DNA of 64,000 nucleotides, taken from Noviherbaspirillum autotrophicum (GTDB lineage: Bacteria > Pseudomonadota > Gammaproteobacteria > Burkholderiales > Burkholderiaceae_D). The notes beneath the pieces are model-generated. The model was not told the origin of the DNA. It ran no database searches and saw only the letters and a list, made by a program, of their open reading frames with translations. The stretch lies in contig NZ_JWJG01000028.1 of the NCBI RefSeq assembly GCF_000818395.1, forward strand, positions 186,001 through 250,000, written 5' to 3'. How positions within the stretch are numbered: the first letter of the stretch is position 1; each line of letters starts with the position of its first letter. Of the stretch, positions 9,265 to 19,299 are shown in pieces. Both the position numbers and the translations under genes were made by a program.

Positions 9265-10574
9265 AATCGATCCGTCATACGCTATTGATGTGGCTTTCGG
9301 CGGGCCTGTCGGCCGGCATCATCGGTGCGGGCGGCATGCTGTACGTGCAGGCGCGGCAGGAAGCGAACGAGATTTTCGACTACCAGATGAAGCAGCTGGC
9401 GGCATCGCTTCCCAACCAGCCGTTCGCTCCGCTGTCGCCGTCCCATCTGGCCCAGCCGGACCTGGAGCGCGACATCGTCATCCAGATCTGGGATGGCAGC
9501 GGACTGCGTATTTATCACTCGCATGAGCAGCTCGCGCTGCCGCAACGGGCCGAGCTGGGGTTTACCACGATCGGGACGCGCAACGGTCCCTGGCGCGTGT
9601 ACAGCATGCAACGCGGCAATACTGTCGTGCAGGTCGCGCAGCCATTATCGGCGCGCCGCGAGGTGGCGGCCGACATGGCCCTGCGTACGGTGGCGCCGCT
9701 GGTGCTGCTGTTTCCATTCCTCGGCGCCCTGATCTGGATGACAGTGGGACGCGGCTTGCTTCCGGTTAAGCGCGTGGCACAGGAAGTGCAGTCGCGCGAT
9801 GCCGGCACGCTCACGCCAATTGCCGATGACAGCCTGCCGCAGGAAATCAGACCGCTCACCCATGCCCTCAACGATCTGCTGGGCCGACTCGATCATGCGC
9901 TCGACGCGCAGCGCGCGTTTGTGGCCGATGCCGCGCACGAATTGCGAACGCCGCTGACGGCGCTCAAGCTGCAGATCCAGCTGGCGGAACGCGCCAGCGA
10001 CGAAGCGGAGCGGCGCGCCGCTTTTGGCGAACTGCGGCAAGGTTTCGAGCGCGCCATGCACCTGGTGCAGCAATTGCTGACACTGGCGCGCCAGGAGCCT
10101 GCCGCATCTGGCACCGCACACGTGACGGTCGATCTGGCCGAACTGTCGCGCGCGGTCGTGTCCGATCTCGCACCGCTGGCGGCGGCCCGAGAAATCGACC
10201 TCGGTGCACTGGGCGATGCTGCCGCGTCGGTGAGCGGCGATCCGGAAGCATTGCGCATTCTTCTGAGTAACTTGGTGGAAAACGCGATCCGCTATACGCC
10301 TGAAGGCGGCAAGGTCGATGTTTCTGTACAGCATGAAAACGGCTCGCCTGTACTGCGCGTCCAGGATTCCGGCCCCGGCATTCCGCAACAGGAGCTTGCC
10401 CGCGTCTTCGACCGCTTTTACCGGGTGCCGGGCACGCGCACGCCAGGCAGCGGTTTGGGTCTGGCGATCGTGCGCCGGATCGCAGATGCGCATGGAATCA
10501 GGGTCGACTTGCGCAATACCGGTCATGGCTTGTGCGCTGAACTGATTTTTCCGCGAGTGGAAAAGAGCATCTGA
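9261..10574 (+). CDS. QseC-like membrane sensor histidine kinase
   Basis: A 437-residue inner-membrane kinase: TM1 at about 8-28, a periplasmic sensor of ~120 residues with DIVIQIWDGSGLRIYHS (the 2CSK/TctE-type N-terminal domain of the QseC branch), TM2 at about 150-170, a HAMP region, then HisKA with His226 in AAHELRTPLTAL and HATPase_c with N box NLVENAIRYTPEGG and G boxes DSGPGIP and GSGLGLAIV. It overlaps the regulator gene by 4 bp and is its obvious partner. The kinase at 40376 has the same layout with the phosphorylated His at the same residue number, so the two systems are paralogous and cross-talk is possible. Confidence 0.9.
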   Translation: MKSIRHTLLMWLSAGLSAGIIGAGGMLYVQARQEANEIFDYQMKQLAASLPNQPFAPLSPSHLAQPDLERDIVIQIWDGSGLRIYHSHEQLALPQRAELGFTTIGTRNGPWRVYSMQRGNTVVQVAQPLSARREVAADMALRTVAPLVLLFPFLGALIWMTVGRGLLPVKRVAQEVQSRDAGTLTPIADDSLPQEIRPLTHALNDLLGRLDHALDAQRAFVADAAHELRTPLTALKLQIQLAERASDEAERRAAFGELRQGFERAMHLVQQLLTLARQEPAASGTAHVTVDLAELSRAVVSDLAPLAAAREIDLGALGDAAASVSGDPEALRILLSNLVENAIRYTPEGGKVDVSVQHENGSPVLRVQDSGPGIPQQELARVFDRFYRVPGTRTPGSGLGLAIVRRIADAHGIRVDLRNTGHGLCAELIFPRVEKSI

Positions 10575-10589
10575 TCGCGGCGCAAGATT

Positions 10590-10622
10590 TTTAAGTGCAA
10601 TTTAAGTTTGCCTCCTTACGAT
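10590..10622 (+). promoter_or_regulatory. QseB/PmrA-type direct-repeat box and -10 element before degQ-like gene
   Basis: TTTAAG (10590-10595), five bases, TTTAAG (10601-10606): an 11-bp direct-repeat period as bound by OmpR-family dimers. Exactly 10 nt later lies TACGAT (10617-10622) as a -10 element, with no good -35, as expected of an activator-dependent promoter. The start codon follows 40 bp later. The same layout recurs at 38000, 39574 and 41751. Confidence 0.65.
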
Positions 10623-10662
10623 GGACTCCATGTTGGAAAGCCTTCCATGAAAGGAGTGCATC

Positions 10663-12144
10663 GTGAAACAGAGAACCATCAAGCGCAGCGTGATTGCTGC
10701 TTCCGTTGTTGCCTTGTCTGTCGCCGGTTACGCCCGTTTCGGCGAGGTCGGCTGGGGGCGGGCCGACGCGGCTATTCCTGCCGTGGGCGCGCAACCCGCG
10801 CAATCCGTCGTGACGTCGGTGCCCGGCGTCGCAACCGCCACCGATTTTTCCGGCATTGTCCAGCACTACGGCCCGGCGGTCGTCAACATCAGTGTCGTCG
10901 GCAAGGCCGAACGCACGCCGGCCATGAACGATATGCCCGAACTCGACCGGGACGATCCGTTTTCGCAATTTTTCCGGCGCTTCGCTCCCCAGGTGCCGCG
11001 CGGTCCGCGTGGCGGCTTGCTGGTACGCGGCCAGGGATCGGGCTTTATCGTCAGTGCCGACGGTCTGATCCTGACCAATGCCCACGTGGTCGACGGCGCG
11101 CAGGAAGTGACCGTAAAGCTGACCGATCGCCGCGAGTACAAGGCCAAGGTGCTGGGCGCAGATCACCAGAGCGACGTGGCGGTGATCCGCATCGATGCCC
11201 ATAACTTGCCGACCGTTAAGATCGGCGATCCGGCCGCCGCCAAGGTCGGCGAACCGGTGCTGGCGATCGGTTCGCCCTATGGCTTCGAGAATTCGGCCAC
11301 GGCAGGCATCATCAGCGCCAAGTCGCGTTCGCTTCCGGATGGCACCTACGTCCCGTTTATCCAGACCGATGTCGCTGTCAATCCGGGCAATTCCGGTGGA
11401 CCGCTGTTCAACATGAAGGGCGAAGTAATCGGTATTAATTCGCAGATCTACAGCCAGACCGGCGGCTACCAGGGCTTGTCGTTCGCGATCCCGATCAATG
11501 TCGCGACGCAGGTGCAAGACCAGCTTGTTCGCCACGGCAAGGTATCGCGCGGCCGACTGGGCGTGACCATCCAGGAAGTGACGCAGGGGCTGGCTGATTC
11601 CTTCGGTTTGCAAAAACTGCAGGGCGCGCTGGTCAGCTCCGTGGAAAAAGGCAGCCCCGCCGACCGTGCCGGCCTCGAGCCGGGCGATGTGATCGTCGGC
11701 TTCAACGGGCGTGAGATCAACCGGTCGTCTGACTTGCCGGCGCAGGTCGCGATTACCGCTCCCGGCAGCACGGCCAAGCTGGACGTCATCCGCAAGGGAA
11801 CGTCGAAAACGTTGTCCGTGACGATCGGGGCACTGAAGGATGAAGCGCTGGCGCAGCGTGGCGACGCGCAGCAGGAGCAAGGGCGCCTCGGACTGGCGGT
11901 GCGGCCGCTGCAGCAAGACGAACAGCGCGAGGCAGGCGTGCATGGCGGCTTGCTGGTGCAGGGCGTGAGCGGACCGGCAGCGAAATCGGGCATCCAGGCC
12001 GGCGATATCGTCCTGTCGCTCAACGGCACGCCGGTCAGCTCGATCGAGCAATTGCGTGCGCTCGTCGCCAAGGCCGGCAAGCACGCGGCTGTTCTAGTGC
12101 AAAGGGAAAACGCCAAGATCTTTGTCCCGATCGAACTTGGCTGA
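10663..12144 (+). CDS. Do/DegQ-family periplasmic serine endoprotease
   Basis: A 493-residue HtrA-type protease and chaperone of the periplasm that removes misfolded envelope proteins. An N-terminal signal segment or anchor precedes a trypsin-like domain with the complete triad: His141 in TNAHVVDG, Asp171 in SDVAVIR and Ser244 in GNSGGPL. Two PDZ domains follow (about 295-385 and 400-490; GDVIVGFNG and GDIVLSLNG are their typical loops). It lies 88 bp after the kinase gene in the same direction and has its own box-type promoter, so the two-component system probably controls it in response to envelope stress. Length and two-PDZ layout fit DegP/DegQ/MucD; I do not choose among these names. Confidence 0.92.
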   Translation: MKQRTIKRSVIAASVVALSVAGYARFGEVGWGRADAAIPAVGAQPAQSVVTSVPGVATATDFSGIVQHYGPAVVNISVVGKAERTPAMNDMPELDRDDPFSQFFRRFAPQVPRGPRGGLLVRGQGSGFIVSADGLILTNAHVVDGAQEVTVKLTDRREYKAKVLGADHQSDVAVIRIDAHNLPTVKIGDPAAAKVGEPVLAIGSPYGFENSATAGIISAKSRSLPDGTYVPFIQTDVAVNPGNSGGPLFNMKGEVIGINSQIYSQTGGYQGLSFAIPINVATQVQDQLVRHGKVSRGRLGVTIQEVTQGLADSFGLQKLQGALVSSVEKGSPADRAGLEPGDVIVGFNGREINRSSDLPAQVAITAPGSTAKLDVIRKGTSKTLSVTIGALKDEALAQRGDAQQEQGRLGLAVRPLQQDEQREAGVHGGLLVQGVSGPAAKSGIQAGDIVLSLNGTPVSSIEQLRALVAKAGKHAAVLVQRENAKIFVPIELG

Positions 12145-12240
12145 CAGGCATGCCTGCTGCGCATCTTTCCTTGTAATGCATGCCCCGTCATCCTATAAAT
12201 GGGTGATCGGGGCATGGCCCTTCCATTATCGGATTGCGGC

Positions 12241-12465
12241 ATGGAACACACGGCTGGCGAACACGTGAAATACAAGGGCTATACGATCTTTCCGATGCCC
12301 GCCCTGAGCGCCGGCGCGCTCTGGCTCGGCGGTTATGAAATCACGAAAGATGGTACGCCGGTCAGCGTCCGCAAGAATATTTTCCCCGGTTTCTTCTATT
12401 CCGAAGCGGCGTGGAACGACAGCATCGGCCACGCCAAGATCGAGATCGACAATCTTGCAATGTAA
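12241..12465 (+). CDS. Small conserved-type protein of unknown function
   Basis: A 74-residue soluble protein beginning MEHTAGEHVKYKGYTIFPMPA, with no signal or membrane segment. The pattern of a short YKGYTI strand, glycine-rich turn (LWLGGYEI) and aromatic C-terminal helix looks like a compact beta-alpha fold. Small proteins of this kind are common in Burkholderiales, but I cannot assign a family with certainty. The reading frame stays open from 12199; ATG 12241 is chosen because the product then begins with ordered sequence. No neighbour gives a functional clue. Confidence 0.55.
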   Translation: MEHTAGEHVKYKGYTIFPMPALSAGALWLGGYEITKDGTPVSVRKNIFPGFFYSEAAWNDSIGHAKIEIDNLAM

Positions 12466-12741
12466 CAGGAGCGCAACGAGCTTCAAGCGTTGCGGGGAAG
12501 TTTCATTGCTCACTGTGTCAATGCATTCTTGACGGCGCGGATGCCGATAATGGCAATGCATTGCTTGCAACGATACTGGAGCCGCCAGTAGGGACATAGG
12601 CGGAAGAAATTGCAATTGGTTTCCGACAGGTCTAAAGTTCGGTAGAGCAACATGCGGTGATCATCGGGACTTTCTCTCACGGTTCTCCTCAGTAATGACT
12701 CTCTGCATCGGGATGTGAACGCACCGCATGCACCGAAGGCC
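12466..12741. other. Intergenic region carrying one copy of a 25-nt near-repeat
   Basis: No convincing gene. Bases 12539-12563 match 16969-16993 at 23 of 25 positions. The rest shows no clear promoter or hairpin. Confidence 0.4.
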
Positions 12742-13941
12742 ATGAATCGACTCATCGCGCATCGCCTTTCGCCGGATATGAATAAAGAAATGCCACAAGA
12801 CGACTGGGCCCCCCGGTCGGAAGCCGTGCTTGACGACCAGATCGCAAGTTACGATGAAATGCGCCGGCGCTGCCCGGTTGCGCACAGCGAGTATCTGCAC
12901 TGGTCCCTGTTCCGCCATGAAGACGTCGTGCGCGCGCTGCACGATCACCACACCTTCAGTAATGCTGCCTCCAGCCATCCGTCGGTACCCAACGGAATGG
13001 ACCCGCCGCAGCACACCCTGTACCGGCAGCTGATCGAACCTTATTTCAGTGCAGAGCGGATGGCCGCGTTTGAGCCTGTGTGCCGCGACATTGCCGTCAA
13101 GTTGGTGGATGGCTTGCCGGCGGCGGGCGAAGTCGAATTGATGGCGGCATTTGCCGAAGAATTTGCGCTGCAGGCCCAGTCGGCATTTCTCGGCTGGCCG
13201 GCGGAATTGAATGAGCCGCTGCGGCGCTGGACCCGCAAGAACCATGCGGCGACCCTGGCGCGAGACCGGAATGCGATGGAAGAGGTGGCCTTCGAGTTTG
13301 ACGGCTATATCCGCGCCTTGCTGGCACAGCGCCGAGCCGCCGGCGACGGCACGCCCAGCGATATTACCGCTTGCCTGCTGCGCGAGCGGGTGGCGGACCG
13401 CCTGCTTAACGACGAAGAAATCATCAGCATCCTGCGCAACTGGACAGTCGGGGAATTGAGCACGATGTCCGCCAGCGTCGGCATTCTGATGCACTACCTG
13501 GCGGCACGGCCCGCGCTCCAGCAACAGTTGCGGGAGCAGCCTTCGCTGTTGCCTGTGGCAATTGACGAAATCCTGCGCATCCACGCCCCGCTAATCGCCA
13601 ATCGGCGCATCACCACGCGCGAGGTGGAAATCGGCGGCCGCCGGCTGGCCGCGGGTGAACGCGTCACGCTGATATGGGCCTCGGCCAACAGGGACGAGGC
13701 CGTCTTTGGCGACCCCGATGACTTCCGGCTAGACCGTGATCCGTCGAAAAACCTCTTGTATGGCGCGGGCATCCATGTCTGCCCCGGCGCGCCGCTGGCG
13801 CGGATGGAACTGCGCGTGATTCTCGAAGAACTGCTGCAGCGCGGTTGCCGCCTGCAACTGGTGCCGGGCAAGGAGCCGGTCAATGCCGTCTATCCGGCAA
13901 GCGGATTCGCGGCATTGCCGCTGCGCATAGAGCGCGAATAG
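12742..13941 (+). CDS. Cytochrome P450
   Basis: A 399-residue soluble bacterial P450 (CYP101/CYP107-like length), a haem monooxygenase needing a ferredoxin partner that is not encoded nearby. The haem-binding loop is YGAGIHVCPGAPLAR, with the Cys thiolate ligand and Tyr in place of the usual leading Phe. The ExxR pair is EILR in the K helix. The I-helix oxygen-binding region reads TVGELSTMSASVG, so the usual AGxDT is replaced by VGELST. I prefer ATG 12742, with GAAGG just upstream; a GTG at 12715 is an alternative adding nine residues. It stands alone, convergent with dnaK. Small proteobacterial P450s act on terpenoids, fatty acids or aromatics; the substrate is not predictable here. Confidence 0.9.
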   Translation: MNRLIAHRLSPDMNKEMPQDDWAPRSEAVLDDQIASYDEMRRRCPVAHSEYLHWSLFRHEDVVRALHDHHTFSNAASSHPSVPNGMDPPQHTLYRQLIEPYFSAERMAAFEPVCRDIAVKLVDGLPAAGEVELMAAFAEEFALQAQSAFLGWPAELNEPLRRWTRKNHAATLARDRNAMEEVAFEFDGYIRALLAQRRAAGDGTPSDITACLLRERVADRLLNDEEIISILRNWTVGELSTMSASVGILMHYLAARPALQQQLREQPSLLPVAIDEILRIHAPLIANRRITTREVEIGGRRLAAGERVTLIWASANRDEAVFGDPDDFRLDRDPSKNLLYGAGIHVCPGAPLARMELRVILEELLQRGCRLQLVPGKEPVNAVYPASGFAALPLRIERE

Positions 13942-14024
13942 CAGGCGTTGCTCGCCCGGCCCGGCTGCGTCACGCCGGGCGCCGCCGCCTTCGCGCTCGT
14001 ACGGCAGGTCGCGGACGGCCTGCC

Positions 14025-15953
14025 TTACTTCTTCACTTCACGAAAGTCGGCATCCACGACGTCGTCCTGGGCGGCTTGGTGCGCTTCGCCGCTTGGCTGA
14101 GCCCCCGGCGCGCCTGACTGCTGCGTCTGCCGGGCCGCGCCCTGCGTCTGTTCGCTCATCTTTTGCGCGGCGCTGGTCAGCGCGGCGATGCGGGATTCGA
14201 TGGCGGCCTTGTCGCTGCCTTTCATCGCTTCTTCCAGTTCCCTGACGGCGCCTTCAATGCGATCCCTGTCCGCCGCTGCCAGCCTCTCGCCGGAGTCCTG
14301 CAGAGATTTGCGTGTGGCATGCACCAGCGCATCGCCCTGATTGCGAGCCTCGATCACTTCCTTCTGCCGCCTGTCGTCGGCGGCATGTGCCTCGGCGTCG
14401 TGCAGCATGTTCTTGATTTCCGCTTCGGACAGGCCCGAATTGGCCTTGATCGTGATCCGGTTTTCCTTGCCGGTTACCTTGTCCTTCGCGCTGACGTGCA
14501 TGATGCCGTTGGCGTCGATGTCGAAGGTCACCTCGATCTGGGGCGTGCCGCGCGGCGCCGGCGGGATGCCTTCGAGGTTGAATTCACCGAGGAGCTTGTT
14601 GGCGGAGGCGATCTCGCGCTCGCCCTGGAATACCCTGACCGTGACTGCGGGCTGGTTGTCGTCGGCAGTGGAGTACACCTGGCTGGCCTTGGTCGGGATG
14701 GTGGTGTTCTTCTCGATCATCTTGGTCATGACGCCGCCTAGCGTTTCAATACCGAGCGACAGCGGCGTGACATCCAGCAGCAGCACGTCCTTGCGCTCGC
14801 CGGTGAGTACCGATCCTTGGATCGCCGCGCCGACGGCCACCGCTTCATCCGGATTGACGTCCTTGCGCGGGTCGCGGCCGAAGAACGCTTTCACCTTTTC
14901 CTGCACCTTCGGCATGCGGGTCTGACCGCCGACCAGGATCACGTCATCGATGTCGGCAGAGTTGATGCCGGCATCCTTGAGCGCAATGCGGCATGGCTCG
15001 ATGGTGCGCTCGATCAGGTCTTCGACGAGCGATTCCAGCTTGGCGCGGGTGACCTTCATGTTCAAGTGCAGCGGCGCGCCGCCGGCCATCGCAATGTACG
15101 GCTCATTGATTTCGGTTTGCTGGGTCGACGACAGCTCGATCTTGGCACGCTCCGCCGCGCTCTTGATGCGCTGCAGCGCGATTGCATCCTTGCCCAGGTC
15201 GAGGCCGTTGAGTTTCTTGAATTCGTCGATCACGTAGTTGATCAGGCGCTGGTCGAAGTCTTCGCCGCCAAGGAAGGTGTCGCCGTTGGTGGAGAGCACC
15301 TCGAACTGCTTTTCGCCGCTGACGTCGGCGATCTCGATGACCGAAATGTCGAAGGTGCCGCCGCCCAAGTCATACACGGCGATCTTGCGGTCGCCCTTCA
15401 TGGACTTGTCTAGGCCGAAGGCCAGGGCCGCTGCCGTCGGCTCGTTGATGATGCGCTGCACGTTCAGGCCGGCGATGCGTCCCGCATCCTTGGTTGCCTG
15501 CCGCTGCGCATCGTTGAAATAGGCTGGTACCGTAATAACTGCATCCGTGACGGTTTCGCCGAGATAATCCTCGGCCGTCTTTTTCATCTTGCGCAGCACT
15601 TCGGCGGAGATTTGCGGTGGCGCCAGCTTCATTCCGCGCACCTCGATCCATGCATCACCGTTATCGGCCTTGATGATGCGATAGGGCATGAGGTGGATAT
15701 CCTTTTGCACCTCCGGCTCGTCGAATTTGCGGCCGATCAGGCGCTTGACCGCATATATCGTGTTCTGCGAGTTGGTGACCGCCTGGCGCTTGGCTGGTGC
15801 TCCCACCAGGATTTCGCCGTGTTCCATGTAGGCGATGACGGACGGGGTAGTGCGTGCGCCTTCCTCGTTCTCGATGACTTTCGGCTGTGTGCCTTCCATG
15901 ACGGCGACGCAGGAATTGGTGGTGCCTAGGTCGATACCGATGAGTTTGCTCAT
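14025..15953 (-). CDS. dnaK: DnaK (Hsp70 chaperone), stand-alone copy
   Basis: A 642-residue canonical DnaK that folds and protects cytoplasmic proteins with DnaJ and GrpE. Actin-like ATPase domain with [22 protein letters not shown] and VGGQTRMP; substrate domain with the [11 protein letters not shown] linker; helical lid; acidic tail ending [12 protein letters not shown], which resembles the EEVD-type end of true DnaKs. AAAGGAG precedes the ATG by 8 nt. Neither grpE nor dnaJ is adjacent, unlike the usual housekeeping operon, so this is probably a second dnaK copy. A strong inverted repeat lies 31-89 bp upstream of the start. The convergent P450 gene ends 83 bp away. Confidence 0.95.
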   Translation of the reverse strand: MSKLIGIDLGTTNSCVAVMEGTQPKVIENEEGARTTPSVIAYMEHGEILVGAPAKRQAVTNSQNTIYAVKRLIGRKFDEPEVQKDIHLMPYRIIKADNGDAWIEVRGMKLAPPQISAEVLRKMKKTAEDYLGETVTDAVITVPAYFNDAQRQATKDAGRIAGLNVQRIINEPTAAALAFGLDKSMKGDRKIAVYDLGGGTFDISVIEIADVSGEKQFEVLSTNGDTFLGGEDFDQRLINYVIDEFKKLNGLDLGKDAIALQRIKSAAERAKIELSSTQQTEINEPYIAMAGGAPLHLNMKVTRAKLESLVEDLIERTIEPCRIALKDAGINSADIDDVILVGGQTRMPKVQEKVKAFFGRDPRKDVNPDEAVAVGAAIQGSVLTGERKDVLLLDVTPLSLGIETLGGVMTKMIEKNTTIPTKASQVYSTADDNQPAVTVRVFQGEREIASANKLLGEFNLEGIPPAPRGTPQIEVTFDIDANGIMHVSAKDKVTGKENRITIKANSGLSEAEIKNMLHDAEAHAADDRRQKEVIEARNQGDALVHATRKSLQDSGERLAAADRDRIEGAVRELEEAMKGSDKAAIESRIAALTSAAQKMSEQTQGAARQTQQSGAPGAQPSGEAHQAAQDDVVDADFREVKK

Positions 15954-15983
15954 GATTTCGCTCCTTTAACAAAATAGGGGCGT

Positions 15984-16042
15984 ACTGCCCGCTCCCTGTT
16001 TAGATGAGGCGCAACGTGGTTGCGTTCAAGGGAGCGGGCAGT
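15984..16042. repeat. 14-bp perfect inverted repeat with nested hairpin upstream of dnaK
   Basis: Arms ACTGCCCGCTCCCT (15984-15997) and AGGGAGCGGGCAGT (16029-16042) flank a 31-nt loop that holds a smaller palindrome, GCAAC-GTG-GTTGC (16011-16023). It differs from the CIRCE heat-shock operator. It may be a leader RNA structure or an operator of dnaK, or a terminator remnant for the upstream gene; there is no T-run. Confidence 0.6.
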
Positions 16043-16090
16043 TTGGGGGCGCCGATTTCATGGCGAAGGTACGGTGTGCGGAAGGGACGG

Positions 16091-16684
16091 TCAGATCTTG
16101 AGGCGCGTCACCTTCGTGCCCTCCAGCGTCAGGTTCGCCATCAGGCCGGTATTGGTCATGACGAATGCGACCACGGGTCCCACTGCCGAGGTGGTATCGA
16201 TGTCGCCGTTGGCGCCGACCTTGATGACGGCCACGGAGGCATCGACGCCGACCGACCAGCCTTGGGAATTGCGGAACTTGTTGAGCGCGTCCGGCGTCAT
16301 GAACAGGAAAATGATCGCTTTCGACTGTGCGCCGATCTGCAGTCCAATCGACACCGAGGCCATGCTGTAGTAGCCGAGGACATCGCCTTTCGTGCGCAGG
16401 ACGCCTTCGCCGTACTCGCCGCCGACGCCGAGGCCGGCTGCGATGACCGATGGAAATATCAGCATGCCATTGGACTTGGCGACGATTTCGCGCGATCCCT
16501 TGACCGTGGTGTACAGGCGTTCCAGCGTGGAATTTGCCGCCGTATCGATTCCATGGCGCCGTTTTGCAGCGTCGGCATCCGTATTGGTAGTGGTGGTTGT
16601 GGTTGCGGTTGTCGTGCAGGCCGTCACCGCCAGCCCGGTTGCCGCCAAGGATGCCGCCTTGAGCATGAAGTCGCGTCTATGCAT
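16091..16684 (-). CDS. YSC84/SYLF-domain Tat lipoprotein
   Basis: A 197-residue exported lipoprotein. The start MHRRDFMLKAASLAATGLAV carries a twin-arginine-like RRDFMLK motif and a lipobox VTAC, so it should be exported folded and lipid-anchored. A Thr-rich linker (11 Thr in 14 residues) follows, then a YSC84/SYLF lipid-binding domain (about 65-197) with GGEYGEGVLR and the family's hydrophobic beta pattern. ATG 16684 has GGAG six bases upstream; the longer frame to 16741 lacks a site. These proteins are found in proteobacterial envelopes and bind phospholipids in eukaryotic relatives; a role in the outer membrane is an inference. Adjacent to dnaK on the same strand. Confidence 0.85.
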   Translation of the reverse strand: MHRRDFMLKAASLAATGLAVTACTTTATTTTTTNTDADAAKRRHGIDTAANSTLERLYTTVKGSREIVAKSNGMLIFPSVIAAGLGVGGEYGEGVLRTKGDVLGYYSMASVSIGLQIGAQSKAIIFLFMTPDALNKFRNSQGWSVGVDASVAVIKVGANGDIDTTSAVGPVVAFVMTNTGLMANLTLEGTKVTRLKI

Positions 16685-17202
16685 ACTGATCTCCGCCGAA
16701 TCGAACAAGAATCCAGATGCCGGATCGTTGGCCCGGCACATCCTCTGGCCATCTCCTGATCGCCATCGTTATTCAGTATGTGCGGAATCGGACGCTTATC
16801 AGTAGTACTTGTGACTGGATTGATTTAGGTCAGTGGTATTTTTTCCGCTGGGCTGCAGGCCGGAGTCTGGGCACGGCATCGGCTTTTCTCTTGCGGTCCT
16901 CAGGGAGAGCGATGATGCAGCGTTATTGCTTGGCGGCGAATGTCGGCCAGATTCTTTATTGCCTGTATGGATGCCGATAAGGGCCATGCATTGGATAGAC
17001 GTACCGGCGTTTATCTCGTTGCCGATAAGCGGCCTGGATATCTTCATGCTGATGTCAGTGATGGCCGCAATGGACTGGTCGGAACCATCGCTGCCGCGCC
17101 TGTCTCCAATTGACTGGGAATGCCTATTCGGCCAGCGGGCGCATTGCGCATTCATTCCGTTCGCCGACGTCGGTCTCGCATTTGGCATAGCAAGGGAAAA
17201 TC
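16685..17202. other. Non-coding region with FNR-like site and second 25-nt near-repeat
   Basis: About 520 bp without a supportable gene; ORFs on both strands lack family resemblance. Bases 16820-16833 (TTGATTTAGGTCAG) resemble an FNR/ANR half-palindrome, with the second half degenerate. Bases 16969-16993 are a 23/25 match to 12539-12563. It should hold the divergent promoters of the YSC84 and isochorismatase genes. Confidence 0.4.
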
Positions 17203-18240
17203 ATGTTGCCACCCTCTCAAGATATACCGTTGAAAGACGATTCCGCAAATTCCTTCGCCGCCGGCCAGCATTACCTGGCCAATGCGCAAAACGGAGTGGG
17301 ATTCCGTTGCGACAAAACGGCGCTGCTTGTGATCGATCCGGTCAACGACGTCCTTTCGGAAGGCGGCGCCGGCTGGGACATGACCAAGAATACCGTGCGC
17401 CTGCATGATGTGGTGGGCAACCTGCGGCGAGCGATCGACGGCGCGCGCAAACGCGGATTGCCGTTGCTGTTCGCGCCGATGGCCTATACCGAAGAAGATT
17501 ATGCGGAGGGAAAACTGCAGTGCCGCAGCAGCACTAACCGCATCATGTTCGAGAAACGCATGTTCATGGCCGGCAGCTGGGGGGCCGATTTTCACCCCGA
17601 CCTGCGTCCGCGCGACGATGAAGTAGTCCTGCTGCCGCACAAGGGAACCGATGTGTTTGAAACCGATCTGCCGCAGCACCTGGCCAGGCTCGGCACGACT
17701 CACCTGGTCATCGCCGGCATGACGGCCAACCTGTGCTGCGAATCGACCGGCCGGCGCGCAGTCGAACGCGGCTATGACGTTACCTACCTGTCGGATGCGA
17801 TCGGTGCGGAAAGCATGCTGGGCTACGAAGCGTCGGTGCACGTCAACTATCCCTTGCTGGCCAACGCCGTGATGACGGTTGCCGAATTCCTGGAAGCGCT
17901 GGATACGCCGCCGCTTGCTCTGCTGGAGACGGTGCCGGGCAGCGTAGTGCGCGGTTCTGATCATGGTGACATCGGCACGGTGCTGGAGGTGGTGCCGCCG
18001 ACGGACGCGACCGACGGCTACCTCCTGGTGTCGCGCGGGATGTTAAGCCGGGATATTTATGTTCCGTTCGATGCCGTGGTCAACTGCGCCGGCAGCGAAG
18101 TATTCGTCAATGTACCGAAGATGGCGGTGGACGACATGCCGTGGACCTATGCCGCGTCGCGCCAGCAGCGCATGGAAAAATTCGGCCCGCAGGCCGGCAG
18201 CGTCGAAAAACCGTACGGCGCGCGTGCGCCGCGTCGCTAA
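17203..18240 (+). CDS. Isochorismatase-family hydrolase fused to a PRC/DUF2171-like domain
   Basis: A 345-residue cytoplasmic protein. The N-terminal ~250 residues are an isochorismatase-like cysteine hydrolase with the expected triad: Asp in VIDPVNDV, Lys in PHKGTD and Cys in GMTANLCCEST. Such enzymes hydrolyse isochorismate, nicotinamide or other amides; the substrate is not assigned here. The last ~95 residues (GSVVRGSDHGDIGTVLEVV onward, with SRDIYVPFDAVV) look like a small beta-barrel of the PRC or DUF2171 kind, an unusual fusion. The stop ends at 18240, and the convergent selD begins its stop codon at 18241, so there is no base between them and no room for a private terminator. Confidence 0.8.
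   Translation: MLPPSQDIPLKDDSANSFAAGQHYLANAQNGVGFRCDKTALLVIDPVNDVLSEGGAGWDMTKNTVRLHDVVGNLRRAIDGARKRGLPLLFAPMAYTEEDYAEGKLQCRSSTNRIMFEKRMFMAGSWGADFHPDLRPRDDEVVLLPHKGTDVFETDLPQHLARLGTTHLVIAGMTANLCCESTGRRAVERGYDVTYLSDAIGAESMLGYEASVHVNYPLLANAVMTVAEFLEALDTPPLALLETVPGSVVRGSDHGDIGTVLEVVPPTDATDGYLLVSRGMLSRDIYVPFDAVVNCAGSEVFVNVPKMAVDDMPWTYAASRQQRMEKFGPQAGSVEKPYGARAPRR

Positions 18241-19295
<1,055 letters not shown>

Positions 19296-19299
<4 letters not shown>

Noticed and set aside
13945-13985. GC-rich hairpin between P450 and dnaK genes
   Set aside because: Stem present but no T-run; too weak to call a terminator.
16833-17408. 191-residue plus-strand ORF
   Set aside because: Overlaps the isochorismatase start, has no motif, and its codon use differs from real genes here.
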